A stretch of 9,207 bases of DNA from Prevotellaceae bacterium. GTDB taxonomy: Bacteria > Bacteroidota > Bacteroidia > Bacteroidales > UBA932. The first letter of the stretch is position 1. Each line of letters opens with the position of its first letter. The notes beneath the pieces are model-generated. The model made no database searches. It had not been told where the DNA came from and worked only from the letters and a program-made list of their open reading frames with translations. Both the position numbers and the translations under genes were made by a program. Of the stretch, positions 1 through 7,431 are shown piece after piece. The DNA is taken from positions 1 through 9,207 of the forward strand of contig JAISRS010000274.1 in the NCBI GenBank assembly GCA_031273485.1, given 5' to 3'.

Positions 1-10
1 AAAATAATTT

Positions 11-1156
11 ATGGTTATGAGAAAGATTTGTTTATTTGTTGCCTTGTGTGCAACAGTATTATTGTTTAATCAGTGTGAGCAAAAACTCACAGGTAATGCT
101 TACCTTGTGAAAGGTAAAACAGGAAACAGCGTTCCGGCAAAGGCGTACCTTGTGTCGAGAACCGAAGCAGGAGAAACGATAGACTCGGTATTGGTGAAAA
201 ACGGGACATTTGAGTTTTCCGGTACGGCGGATAAACCCCTGCAAACAACGCTGGTCATCAATTATGATACCGCAACCGGCTTTTCGAGAGCTCTTAACGA
301 CAGAATTACGCTTTTCGTAGAACCCGGCAGGATTATCGTCCAAAGTCCCGATTCCATTAAAAATGCGCAGGTTATATCTCCAATCAATAACGATTCCCGA
401 AAATGGACGGAAATCATAAAACCGGTGTGGGAAACAAGAAGCGAACTTTATAAAAAATGGAGAACTTTGTCGGCGGAAGAACGGGAATCTCAAGAGGATG
501 CCTTCAGCAAAGAGTCGGATTCGCTGTCAAATATCGAAAAAGGTTTGGCTCGCGATTTTATCGTCGCTAACCCCGATTCGTATTATGCTCTGCATTCGCT
601 TTACAGGATATTGACAGGATATAATCCCGACGGCAATGAAGCTCAAGAGATATTCAGCCTGTTTTCGGAAAATCTTCGGAATACGTTGCTCGGCAAGGAA
701 ACACAAGAAAAAGTCCATAAATGGCAGGCAATAAGCATCGGCAATATTGCGCCCGATTTCACACAGAATGATTCTTTGGGAAAAGCCGTAAAGCTTAGCG
801 ATTTCCGCGGTCAATACCTCCTGATCGATTTCTGGGCTTCGTGGTGCGGTCCGTGCCGGAGCGAAAATCCTAATGTCGTAAAAGCGTATCTGGAATTTAA
901 AGACAAGGGATTTACCATCCTGGGCGTATCTCTTGATGATGAAAAAGGTCGTGAAAAATGGCTTAAAGCAATAAGCGACGATAAACTGGAATGGGCGCAG
1001 GTCTCCGACCTTAAAGGCTGGAAAAACGAAGCAGCTCAACTCTACGCCGTATCAGCCATTCCAACAAATTTTCTGCTCGACAAAGACGGGAAAATCATAG
1101 AAAGAAACCTTCGTGGAGAAGCCCTCAGTAAGGCGCTTGCAAAATACCTGAACTGA
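11..1156 (+). CDS. TlpA-like thiol-disulfide oxidoreductase with N-terminal DUF4369 domain, secreted or lipoprotein
   Basis: A 381-residue envelope protein that probably reduces or exchanges disulfides outside the cytoplasm. The N-terminus is a signal sequence (basic MRK, then a hydrophobic stretch to about residue 19). Cys22 could be a lipidation site, but the preceding F-N-Q is a poor lipobox, so plain secretion is possible. Residues about 26-130 resemble DUF4369, the beta-rich domain that often precedes thioredoxin folds in Bacteroidota. A polar, probably helical linker follows. The thioredoxin/AhpC-TSA domain covers about 245-381: APDF at 247-250, the active site W278-C279-G-P-C282, and the cis-proline P351 in SAIP. 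Both catalytic cysteines are present, so it should be active. Substrates are unknown; relatives act in cytochrome c maturation or in repair of oxidised envelope proteins. An ATG at 17 (third codon) is an equally good start and gives a more usual signal peptide. Only 10 bases upstream are visible, so promoter and operon cannot be judged. A terminator follows 42 bases after the stop. Confidence 0.9.
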   Translation: MVMRKICLFVALCATVLLFNQCEQKLTGNAYLVKGKTGNSVPAKAYLVSRTEAGETIDSVLVKNGTFEFSGTADKPLQTTLVINYDTATGFSRALNDRITLFVEPGRIIVQSPDSIKNAQVISPINNDSRKWTEIIKPVWETRSELYKKWRTLSAEERESQEDAFSKESDSLSNIEKGLARDFIVANPDSYYALHSLYRILTGYNPDGNEAQEIFSLFSENLRNTLLGKETQEKVHKWQAISIGNIAPDFTQNDSLGKAVKLSDFRGQYLLIDFWASWCGPCRSENPNVVKAYLEFKDKGFTILGVSLDDEKGREKWLKAISDDKLEWAQVSDLKGWKNEAAQLYAVSAIPTNFLLDKDGKIIERNLRGEALSKALAKYLN

Positions 1157-1198
1157 GAAACGATGAATTTATAGATTCATAGCCCTCAATGACAGCCT

Positions 1199-1236
1199 AA
1201 ATCCTGACAGTGTTCAAAACACTGTCAGGATTTTTT
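1199..1236 (+). terminator. Rho-independent terminator after the thioredoxin-like gene
   Basis: A perfect 16-bp stem (1199-1214 with 1218-1233) closes on a 3-nt loop (caa) and runs into six T residues at 1231-1236. The arms contain TCCTGACAGTGTT and its complement. It lies 42 bases past the stop of the oxidoreductase and should end that transcript, separating it from nifJ. Confidence 0.93.
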
Positions 1237-1284
1237 ATAATTTAAGTACCTTAAGGTCATTAAAGACAGGTGTTCGACAAAAAT

Positions 1285-1565
1285 CCCTTTTCTCCAGAGA
1301 TTTTTCTGATTTTTCCCGTTTTTTTATTTTTATCTGCCCTGCTACGGGTTTCATCTCTCCAGAGATGGATTTCATTTATCGCCTGATTTTTCTCATTTTT
1401 CCGTTTTTGAGTTTCATCTCTGGAGAGATGGATTTCATTTATCGCTTGATTTTTTTTCATTTTTCCGTTTTTGAGTTTCATCTCTCCAGAGATGGATTTC
1501 ATTTATCGCTTGATTTTTTTCATTTTTCCGTTTTTGAGTTTCATCTCTCCAGAGATGGATTTCAT
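1285..1565. repeat. Tandem array of 63-64 bp units, each carrying the palindrome CATCTCT-CC/GG-AGAGATG
   Basis: Near-identical units begin at 1348, 1411, 1475 and 1538 (spacings 63, 64, 63). A degenerate, shorter relative lies at about 1285-1347, recognisable by TCTCCAGAGA at 1291-1300. The fourth unit stops after GATTTCAT near 1565. Each unit has a palindrome with 7-bp arms, CATCTCT and AGAGATG, around a two-base centre, then GATTTCATTTATCGC(C/T)TGA, then a T-rich stretch ending CCGTTTTTGA. The centre is CC in units 1, 3 and 4 but GG in unit 2. The one-base difference in spacing comes from an extra T in the T-run of unit 2. The + strand is strongly pyrimidine-rich. The array lies between the upstream terminator and the nifJ promoter, so it is probably untranscribed or only weakly transcribed. 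Function is unknown. Confidence 0.92.
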
Positions 1566-1616
1566 CAAAACAGCATTACAGAAAAAATATATAACAGTAT
1601 AATTATCTTATGTTAA

Positions 1617-1637
1617 GTATGATATAATTTTTCATAC
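1617..1637. promoter_or_regulatory. Small inverted repeat upstream of the nifJ promoter, possible operator
   Basis: GTATGA (1617-1622) and TCATAC (1632-1637) form a perfect 6-bp inverted repeat around a 9-base AT spacer. Its end is 32 bases upstream of the -7 box at 1670, so it lies just above the expected -33 region, where an activator could bind. The half-site matches no regulator consensus I can name with confidence. In DNA this AT-rich, a 6-bp arm can arise by chance. Confidence 0.25.
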
Positions 1638-1669
1638 ACTTACATATTATACATATTAAAAATAATTTT

Positions 1670-1677
1670 TACCTTTG
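1670..1677 (+). promoter_or_regulatory. Bacteroidota-type -7 box for nifJ
   Basis: TACCTTTG matches the Bacteroidota consensus TAnnTTTG exactly. No good TTTG stands 19-21 bases upstream, so the -33 element is weak or replaced by an activator. Transcription would start near 1683-1690 and leave a leader of about 50-55 nt before the nifJ ATG, which is AT-rich and has no Shine-Dalgarno sequence. Confidence 0.6.
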
Positions 1678-1740
1678 CGCTTCAAAAAAGATTTCATTCT
1701 AAGATTAATATTATAAATAAAACTGAAATAATTAATTATA

Positions 1741-4700
1741 ATGGCACAACAAAAGAAATTTATCACATGCGATGGAAACTATGCCGCAGCACATATAGCA
1801 TATATGTTCAGCGAAGTATCGGCAATTTATCCCATCACCCCATCATCAACCATGGCAGAATATGTTGACGAATGGGCGGCAACAAACAAAACAAACCTTT
1901 TCGGAGAAACGGTAAAGGTGGTTGAAATGCAATCGGAAGGCGGCGCGGCGGGAACCGTCCACGGCTCGTTGCAGGCAGGAGCTTTGACCACAACATTCAC
2001 AGCTTCACAAGGTTTATTATTGATGATCCCCAACATGTACAAGATTGCAGGCGAATTACTGCCCGCAGTATTTCATGTTTCGGCACGTTCTTTAGCCGCA
2101 CAGGCTTTATCCATTTTCGGCGACCACAGCGACGTGATGTCCGCCCGACAAACAGGATTTGCATTCCTTGCATCGGGCAGCGTGCAGGAAGTTATGGATC
2201 TGTCGGCAGTTGCACATCTGGCGGCAATCAAAGGAAGAGTCCCGTTTGTTAACTTTTTCGACGGATTTAGAACCTCCCACGAAATACAAAAAATAGAATT
2301 GCTCGAAAAAGATACCTTAGAATATCTTTTAGATAAAAAAGCAATACAGATGTTCCGCGACAGAGCTTTAAATCCCGAACATCCCGTAACAAGAGGCACC
2401 GCCCAAAATCCCGACATCTACTTCCAGTCACGCGAAGCAGCCAACAGATTCTACGAACTTGTTCCCGATATTGTTGAAAACTACATGAAGGAAGTTTCCA
2501 AACTGACAGGACGTGAATATCACCCCTTTAACTATTATGGACACCCCGAAGCCGAACAGGTAATTGTTGCCATAGGATCAATAACGGAAACTATACGCGA
2601 ATGCGTTGAATTTCTTAATAATCGAGGAGAAAAAGTTGGAGTTGTGGCAGTACATTTGTATCGTCCTTTTTCGGCAAAATACTTCTTTAAAGCAATTCCT
2701 GCAACAGCCAAACGCATTGCAGTGTTAGACAGAACAAAAGAGCCGGGAGCCAACGGCGACCCCCTGTATCTTGACGTAGTGGAACTGTACTACGGTCGTC
2801 CCGATGCGCCCACCATTGTAGGCGGACGCTATGGCTTGAGTTCCAAAGACTCAACTCCGGCGCAGATACTGTCGGTATTCGACAATCTTAAACTGCATGA
2901 ACCCAAAAATCAGTTCACAGTAGGAATTATTGACGATGTGACATTTAAATCGCTGCCGATCAAAGAAGAAATCAATCTGGCAAAACAGGGAACCTACGAA
3001 GCAAAATTCTACGGTTTAGGCTCCGACGGAACAGTGGGCGCAAATAAAAACACAATAAAAATCATAGGCGAAACCACCGATAAATACTGTCAGGCATATT
3101 TTGCCTACGATTCCAAAAAATCCGGCGGATTCACAACATCTCACCTCCGCTTCGGCGATTCGCCCATCACCTCCCCGTATTTAGTAAACACTCCCGACTT
3201 TGTGGCATGTCACGTACCCTCGTATGTAAGTAAATATGACATACTTTCGGGCATAAAAGAAGGAGGAACATTCCTCCTGAACAGCCTCTGGGACGCCGAA
3301 GAAACAAAAAAACGCCTCCCGGACACCGTCAAAAAAATACTTGCAACAAAAAAGATAAACTTCTATATCATAGATGCAACAAAAATCGCAGTAGAAATAG
3401 GCTTGGGCAACCGCACAAATACCATACTTCAATCGGCATTCTTCAAAATATCGCAAGTCATACCTTACGAATTGGCTGTGAACGAAATGAAACATGCGGT
3501 TGAAAAAAGTTACGGCAAAAAAGGAGCGGATATAGTTGCAAAAAACAATGCGGCAATAGACCGTGGCGGCGAATATCTAAAAGTAGATGTACCTTCCGAA
3601 TGGGCAAATCTCGAAGCCGCGGGACTGTCGCTGAGAACAAACGAAGCCCCTCAATTCATTAAAGAAGTAGCCGATGTGATAAATGCACAAAACGGCGATT
3701 CTCTTCCCGTAAGCGTATTCACCGGACGCGAAGACGGAACTTTTCCGGCAGGAACAACAGCATACGAAAAACGAGGCGTCGCTACAATAGTACCAAAATG
3801 GATTTCAGGCAATTGTATTCAATGTAATCAATGTTCATACGTCTGTCCCCACGCCGTTATACGCCCGTTCCTGATGACAAATGCCGAACTGGAAGCCCTC
3901 CCCGGAGAACACAACGCAGTGAAAGGCAACGGACCCTTCAAAGAATATCATTTCAAGATACAGGTAAGTCCTTTGGACTGCACGGGTTGCGGTAACTGCG
4001 CCGAAGTTTGCCCCTCAAAAAACAAGGCATTAGTAATGGAACCGCTCGAACAACATGTTCATGAACAGGAAAGATTCGACTATCTGCACGCAAAAGTAGG
4101 ATATAAAGATAAAGTGGCGGATAAATTCCAGAACTTGAAAAACAGTCAATTCTCACAACCCCTGTTTGAATTTTCGGGAGCATGTGCAGGTTGCGGCGAA
4201 ACGCCTTATCTGAAAACAATTACTCAATTATTCGGCGACCAGATGATGGTGGCTAACGCAACAGGATGTTCATCTATCTACGGAGGTTCGGCGCCATCAA
4301 CACCTTACGCTCCAAACGCCGAAGGTCGCGGACCCGCCTGGGCAAACTCCCTGTTTGAAGATAATGCCGAATTTGGCTTGGGAATGAATGTGGCAACCGA
4401 AAAACTTCGCAGTCGCATACAACTCCTCATGGAGAGCTATAAAAAAGAAAACGACAGTTGCGATACGCTCAAAGAATTGTTCGGCGAATGGATCGAAAAC
4501 ATAAACAATACCGCCAAAACCAGAGAATTGTACGATAAAATTATACCGATAATCAAAGACTGTGACAATGCGTATTGCAAGGAAATTTACGATCTGCGTC
4601 AATATCTTGTAAAAAAATCACAGTGGATATTCGGCGGCGATGGTTGGGCTTACGACATAGGCTACGGCGGATTAGACCATGTGTTGGCTTCGGGCGAAAA

Positions 4701-5271
4701 TGTGAACGTCATAGTTTTAGATACGGAAGTATATTCAAATACCGGAGGTCAATCGTCAAAATCGACGCCCGCAGGCGCCGTTGCCAAATTTGCAACATCA
4801 GGCAAACGCGTCCGCAAAAAAGACCTCGGAATGATGGCAATATCTTATGGATATGTATATGTGGCGCAAGTCGCCATGGGCGCAAGTCAAACCCATTTTT
4901 TCAAAATACTGAAAGAAGCCGAAGCGTATCCGGGACCATCGCTGATCATAGCCTATTCCCCGTGTATCAACCACGGACTGCGCACAGGTATGGGAACAAC
5001 ACAAAAAGAACAAAAACTTGCGGTTGAATGTGGATACTGGCATCTGTATTCATACAATCCTCTGAAGGAAACACAGGGACAAAATCCATTCCAACTCGAC
5101 AGCAAAGTTCCCGACTGGTCGAAATTTCAGGACTTTCTTAAAAGTGAAACCCGTTTCACTTCATTGGCAAAAGCCTTCCCAAAAGAAGCCGAAACGCTGT
5201 TTGCAGAAACACAACGTAACGCCGAATGGAGGTATAACCAATATAAACGATTGTCGGAAAGGGCAGAATGA
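1741..5271 (+). CDS. nifJ: Pyruvate:ferredoxin (flavodoxin) oxidoreductase, single-chain homodimeric type
   Basis: This cytoplasmic enzyme oxidatively decarboxylates pyruvate with CoA to acetyl-CoA and CO2 and passes the electrons to ferredoxin or flavodoxin; it is central to energy metabolism in anaerobes. At 1176 residues it has the usual length of the all-in-one form. In order: an N-terminal pyruvate/TPP-facing domain with YPITPSS and EMQSEGGAAG; the second and third transketolase-like and gamma-type domains; a two-cluster ferredoxin domain with CxxCxxCxxxC at C692/695/698/702 and C747/750/753/757; and a C-terminal TPP domain. The proximal cluster cysteines are C815, C818, C843 and C1075, corresponding to the four in Desulfovibrio africanus PFOR. 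The TPP/Mg site shows GDG at 966-968 and D994 to T1001 (DTEVYSNT). No essential residue appears missing. It is monocistronic by context: its own promoter box upstream and tandem hairpins downstream. A role in nitrogen fixation is not implied. Confidence 0.97.
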   Translation: MAQQKKFITCDGNYAAAHIAYMFSEVSAIYPITPSSTMAEYVDEWAATNKTNLFGETVKVVEMQSEGGAAGTVHGSLQAGALTTTFTASQGLLLMIPNMYKIAGELLPAVFHVSARSLAAQALSIFGDHSDVMSARQTGFAFLASGSVQEVMDLSAVAHLAAIKGRVPFVNFFDGFRTSHEIQKIELLEKDTLEYLLDKKAIQMFRDRALNPEHPVTRGTAQNPDIYFQSREAANRFYELVPDIVENYMKEVSKLTGREYHPFNYYGHPEAEQVIVAIGSITETIRECVEFLNNRGEKVGVVAVHLYRPFSAKYFFKAIPATAKRIAVLDRTKEPGANGDPLYLDVVELYYGRPDAPTIVGGRYGLSSKDSTPAQILSVFDNLKLHEPKNQFTVGIIDDVTFKSLPIKEEINLAKQGTYEAKFYGLGSDGTVGANKNTIKIIGETTDKYCQAYFAYDSKKSGGFTTSHLRFGDSPITSPYLVNTPDFVACHVPSYVSKYDILSGIKEGGTFLLNSLWDAEETKKRLPDTVKKILATKKINFYIIDATKIAVEIGLGNRTNTILQSAFFKISQVIPYELAVNEMKHAVEKSYGKKGADIVAKNNAAIDRGGEYLKVDVPSEWANLEAAGLSLRTNEAPQFIKEVADVINAQNGDSLPVSVFTGREDGTFPAGTTAYEKRGVATIVPKWISGNCIQCNQCSYVCPHAVIRPFLMTNAELEALPGEHNAVKGNGPFKEYHFKIQVSPLDCTGCGNCAEVCPSKNKALVMEPLEQHVHEQERFDYLHAKVGYKDKVADKFQNLKNSQFSQPLFEFSGACAGCGETPYLKTITQLFGDQMMVANATGCSSIYGGSAPSTPYAPNAEGRGPAWANSLFEDNAEFGLGMNVATEKLRSRIQLLMESYKKENDSCDTLKELFGEWIENINNTAKTRELYDKIIPIIKDCDNAYCKEIYDLRQYLVKKSQWIFGGDGWAYDIGYGGLDHVLASGENVNVIVLDTEVYSNTGGQSSKSTPAGAVAKFATSGKRVRKKDLGMMAISYGYVYVAQVAMGASQTHFFKILKEAEAYPGPSLIIAYSPCINHGLRTGMGTTQKEQKLAVECGYWHLYSYNPLKETQGQNPFQLDSKVPDWSKFQDFLKSETRFTSLAKAFPKEAETLFAETQRNAEWRYNQYKRLSERAE

Positions 5272-5282
5272 TTTTTCACAAT

Positions 5283-5309
5283 GCTCAAATTCATTGATTG
5301 AGCGTTTTT
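5283..5309 (+). terminator. Probable intrinsic terminator immediately after nifJ
   Basis: A 6-bp stem, GCTCAA (5283-5288) with TTGAGC (5298-5303), has a 9-nt loop and is followed by G and five T residues. It starts 11 bases past the nifJ stop. The stem is short; the stronger hairpin at 5322-5347 may act as the main stop. Confidence 0.6.
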
Positions 5310-5319
5310 CGTAATAAAA

Positions 5320-5347
5320 ATAGAGGCGGATCAATATCCGCCTCTTT
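5320..5347. terminator. Second hairpin after nifJ, GC-rich stem flanked by A- and T-runs
   Basis: A perfect 10-bp stem, AGAGGCGGAT (5322-5331) with ATCCGCCTCT (5336-5345), has a 4-nt loop (caat). Five A residues precede it and a short T-run follows, so it could work in either direction. With the hairpin at 5283 it isolates nifJ from the downstream membrane-protein gene. Confidence 0.75.
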
Positions 5348-5393
5348 ATATATCGGATTCTATTAAATTTACATGTAACAATAAATTATATTC

Positions 5394-6029
5394 ATGAACA
5401 AAATAACCCTAAATAGCTACTATAAAATGAATAAATTAGCTATTAAAAACTGTTTTAAAATCTGTGGCGTCATATTTTCTTTTGCGCCCCTGTTTATTAT
5501 AATCGCCCAAACGATTGAATCAAAATATTCCGAATTTGAACTTCAAACCGTTGCAGATATAATACAATTGTTTTTTATTTGCGTAGCAACAGGTAACGGA
5601 TTTGGATTCTTAATACTCGTTCTCGCCGTCGTATCAGAATTTTATCATTCCAAATCCATAATCGGATTTTACAATTCAATCCCCGAAAAAACAAAAGAAA
5701 CATTTGAACTTGCAATATATATCCGAAATCAAAACAAACGATACAATTTCACACAATTGGACATACTGTCGTCAAACCCGGAATCTCCGGTTGCCATTGA
5801 ACGTCAGGGCAAAAATATATTCGTAACCGTGATAAGCGACCTCAAAAACGTACACTACCAAAAACGTTCGTTAGAAATCACGAAAAAATATAAATCCCGT
5901 AACATTTTCCTGTCAAGATTGGGATTAAGACAAGAAATAAAAAACAAAATATGGAAAAAAATGAGTTCTTCCGATATAGAAGACCTTATAAACGAATTAA
6001 GGACAATATCAAAAGACGAAAATCTGTAA
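5394..6029 (+). CDS. Hypothetical membrane protein with two predicted transmembrane helices
   Basis: A 211-residue protein whose family I do not recognise. Two hydrophobic segments are clear: about residues 21-41 (FKICGVIFSFAPLFIIIAQT core) and about 55-83 (IIQLFFICVA...LILVLAVV). A short polar loop with several acidic residues separates them. The rest, about 84-211, is hydrophilic and lysine-rich, with a possible small beta-containing part near 130-155 (PVAIERQGKNIFVTVISDL) and a probably helical C-terminus. There is no catalytic motif and no signal-peptidase site. The positively charged N-terminus and tail suggest both face the cytoplasm. A second ATG at codon 12 (5427) is a possible alternative start that keeps both helices. 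The coding reading is supported by the length of the open frame and the membrane-protein pattern. The TAA stop lies inside the TAAA duplicated by the following MITE-like element. Without that insertion it would end 14 nt before pdxB, so the two were probably cotranscribed. Confidence 0.75.
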   Translation: MNKITLNSYYKMNKLAIKNCFKICGVIFSFAPLFIIIAQTIESKYSEFELQTVADIIQLFFICVATGNGFGFLILVLAVVSEFYHSKSIIGFYNSIPEKTKETFELAIYIRNQNKRYNFTQLDILSSNPESPVAIERQGKNIFVTVISDLKNVHYQKRSLEITKKYKSRNIFLSRLGLRQEIKNKIWKKMSSSDIEDLINELRTISKDENL

Positions 6030-6030
6030 A

Positions 6031-6144
6031 GGGAACCTCTAAAAACTTGATTTTTCGGCGTTCGACTTCAATTTTTAAATCCTCATTTACAATTAGTAAA
6101 CTCCGGTTTATCTGCCTTGAAAAATCGATTTTTTAGAGGTCCCC
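6031..6144. mobile_element. MITE-like non-autonomous element, 114 bp, with 26-bp imperfect inverted ends and TAAA target duplication
   Basis: The left end (6031-6056, beginning GGGAACCTCTAAAAA) and the right end (6119-6144, ending TTTTTAGAGGTCCCC) are inverted repeats matching at 23 of 26 positions. TAAA stands directly outside both ends (6027-6030 and 6145-6148), as expected for a 4-bp target-site duplication. The 62-base interior has no reading frame worth calling and includes a small hairpin, TAAAC-tccg-GTTTA, at 6097-6110. It is too short to encode a transposase, so it would have to be moved in trans. The parent insertion sequence family cannot be named from here. The alternative is an intergenic folded RNA element or repeat, but the flanking direct repeat favours insertion. 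Confidence 0.72.
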
Positions 6145-6161
6145 TAAAATCATCCTATTTT

Positions 6162-7298
6162 ATGAAATTTGTAATAGATAAAGATATACCATATATAAAA
6201 GGTTTACTGGAACCTTACGGAAAGGTTGCTTACCTTTCGGGAAAAGCGATAACAAACAGCGACTTGAAAGACGCCGACGCTTTAATAGTGCGCACTCGCA
6301 CATGTTGCGACAGGCATCTGCTTGAAAATACAAAGGTTAAATACATCGCCACAGCCACCATAGGCGCCGACCATATAGACGCGGAATGGTGTAAGAAAAA
6401 CGGTATAAAATGGAGTAATGCAGCCGGTTGCAATTCGTCGGCAGTTGCGCAATATACCATTTGCTCGCTCCTGCATCTTTCTATAAAATATAATATTAAC
6501 CTAAAAAACCGGGTATTGGGGATTGTTGGCGTCGGCAACATCGGAAGCAGAGTAAAAAAAGCGGCAGAAGCTTTGCAAATGCAGGTTTTGCTGAACGATC
6601 CGCCAAAAGCGGAAAAAAATGAAACGGAAAAATTTGTATCAATAGACGAGATCGCCGCTTGCGCGGATTTTATTTCTTTCCACGTACCGCTCACCACTAC
6701 CCTGCCCTACCCTACGGAATCATTGGCAGATACTGATTTTTTTGACGCTCTAAAACGAAAACCTTTCCTGATAAATACTTCCCGCGGCGAAATTATAAAC
6801 GAACCGGCGTTGATTGAAGCAATTAAATCAAAAAAAATATCGGGCGCCGTCATTGACGTCTGGCGAAATGAACCTGCAATCAACCGCATACTCCTCGAAT
6901 TAACCGATATAGCAACCTTCCACATCGCAGGCTACTCCGTTCGGGGGAAATTAAACGCCTCAATGATGTCGGTAAATAATGTCGCCGGATTTTTCAACAT
7001 TCCCGAAAAGTTCGAGCCTCAAATATCTATGCAACCGTCTGTCAGTAACCTAAATATTACCAACGATTCATTTTATGCCGCCATAAATCAGGCAATGAAT
7101 GCAAGCTACAACATACTTTCGGACAATGAACTTTTGAAAGCCAATCCTCATTTATTCGAAAAATTAAGATCAGAATACAACTATCGCTACGAACCGGAGT
7201 CATACTCGGCGTCGATTTCGCCCGATTCGAAGCAAGCCGAAGCCTTATCCGAAGCGCTTATTTCTTTAGGATTTAAAATCAATTATCACACGCTTTAA
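6162..7298 (+). CDS. pdxB: Erythronate-4-phosphate dehydrogenase
   Basis: This enzyme oxidises 4-phospho-D-erythronate to 2-oxo-3-hydroxy-4-phosphobutanoate, the second step of the DXP-dependent pyridoxal 5'-phosphate pathway, in the cytoplasm. It belongs to the D-isomer 2-hydroxyacid dehydrogenases. From the ATG at 6162 the product is 378 residues, the same length as the E. coli enzyme. The dinucleotide-binding loop is GVGNIG at 123-128. The catalytic Arg, Glu and His fall at R208 (INTSRGE), E237 (VWRNEPA) and H254 (FHIAGY), the same numbers as in E. coli PdxB. Residues after about 290 form the PdxB-specific dimerisation domain, which separates it from SerA and other relatives. The same frame is open upstream to a TTG at 6117, but those codons lie in the right arm of the MITE-like element, so ATG 6162 is the start. 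No promoter box is evident directly upstream; transcription may come from the membrane-protein gene, through the element. Confidence 0.95.
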   Translation: MKFVIDKDIPYIKGLLEPYGKVAYLSGKAITNSDLKDADALIVRTRTCCDRHLLENTKVKYIATATIGADHIDAEWCKKNGIKWSNAAGCNSSAVAQYTICSLLHLSIKYNINLKNRVLGIVGVGNIGSRVKKAAEALQMQVLLNDPPKAEKNETEKFVSIDEIAACADFISFHVPLTTTLPYPTESLADTDFFDALKRKPFLINTSRGEIINEPALIEAIKSKKISGAVIDVWRNEPAINRILLELTDIATFHIAGYSVRGKLNASMMSVNNVAGFFNIPEKFEPQISMQPSVSNLNITNDSFYAAINQAMNASYNILSDNELLKANPHLFEKLRSEYNYRYEPESYSASISPDSKQAEALSEALISLGFKINYHTL

Positions 7299-7372
7299 CT
7301 TTCGGATACAAAAAAATAACATTTTGTTTTAGCTTCAAAATCAGATATAAACAAAATAAAAATACATACTGT

Positions 7373-7403
7373 TTTGGTACTTAAAAAATTATTTCTACCT
7401 TTA
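7373..7403 (+). promoter_or_regulatory. Bacteroidota-type promoter of the DUF2007 gene
   Basis: TTTG at 7373-7376 and TACCTTTA at 7396-7403 are separated by 19 bases. This matches the Bacteroidota arrangement TTTG-N19-21-TAnnTTTG, except for A instead of G at the last position. Transcription would begin near 7410, about 20 nt before the ATG at 7432. Confidence 0.65.
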
Positions 7404-7431
7404 GTCAGGAATCTTTAACATCTAATTCGTC

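Noticed and set aside
1248..1257. Palindrome ACCTTAAGGT after the first terminator
   Set aside because: A single 10-bp palindrome with no second copy or promoter context; compatible with chance.
1348..1565. CRISPR array
   Set aside because: The whole 63-64 bp unit repeats, including what would be spacers. There is no unique spacer sequence and no cas gene nearby.
1365..1616. Open frame with a repeated MDFIYRLIF-like peptide on the + strand, and a matching lysine-rich repeat frame at 1260-1502 on the - strand
   Set aside because: Both are readings of the tandem repeat. The 64-base spacing between units 2 and 3 shifts the frame, so the repeated DNA does not give a consistently repeated peptide. 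No promoter or family match supports either frame.
4575..5027. 150-residue + strand open frame inside nifJ
   Set aside because: It is an out-of-frame shadow of the TPP domain coding sequence, with an arginine-rich composition and no recognisable motif.
5364..5371. TAAATTTA as a -7 box for the membrane-protein gene
   Set aside because: It lacks the final G and has no -33 partner at the right distance. In such AT-rich sequence it is too weak to annotate, although some promoter must lie in 5350-5393 if the tandem hairpins terminate nifJ.
6117..6161. Extended N-terminus for PdxB from TTG at 6117
   Set aside because: The extra codons lie in the inverted end of the MITE-like element. The ATG at 6162 gives a product whose length and catalytic residue numbering match known PdxB.
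7300..7345. AT-only stem CAAAA/TTTTG after pdxB as a terminator
   Set aside because: A five-base AT stem is not stable enough to support a terminator call.
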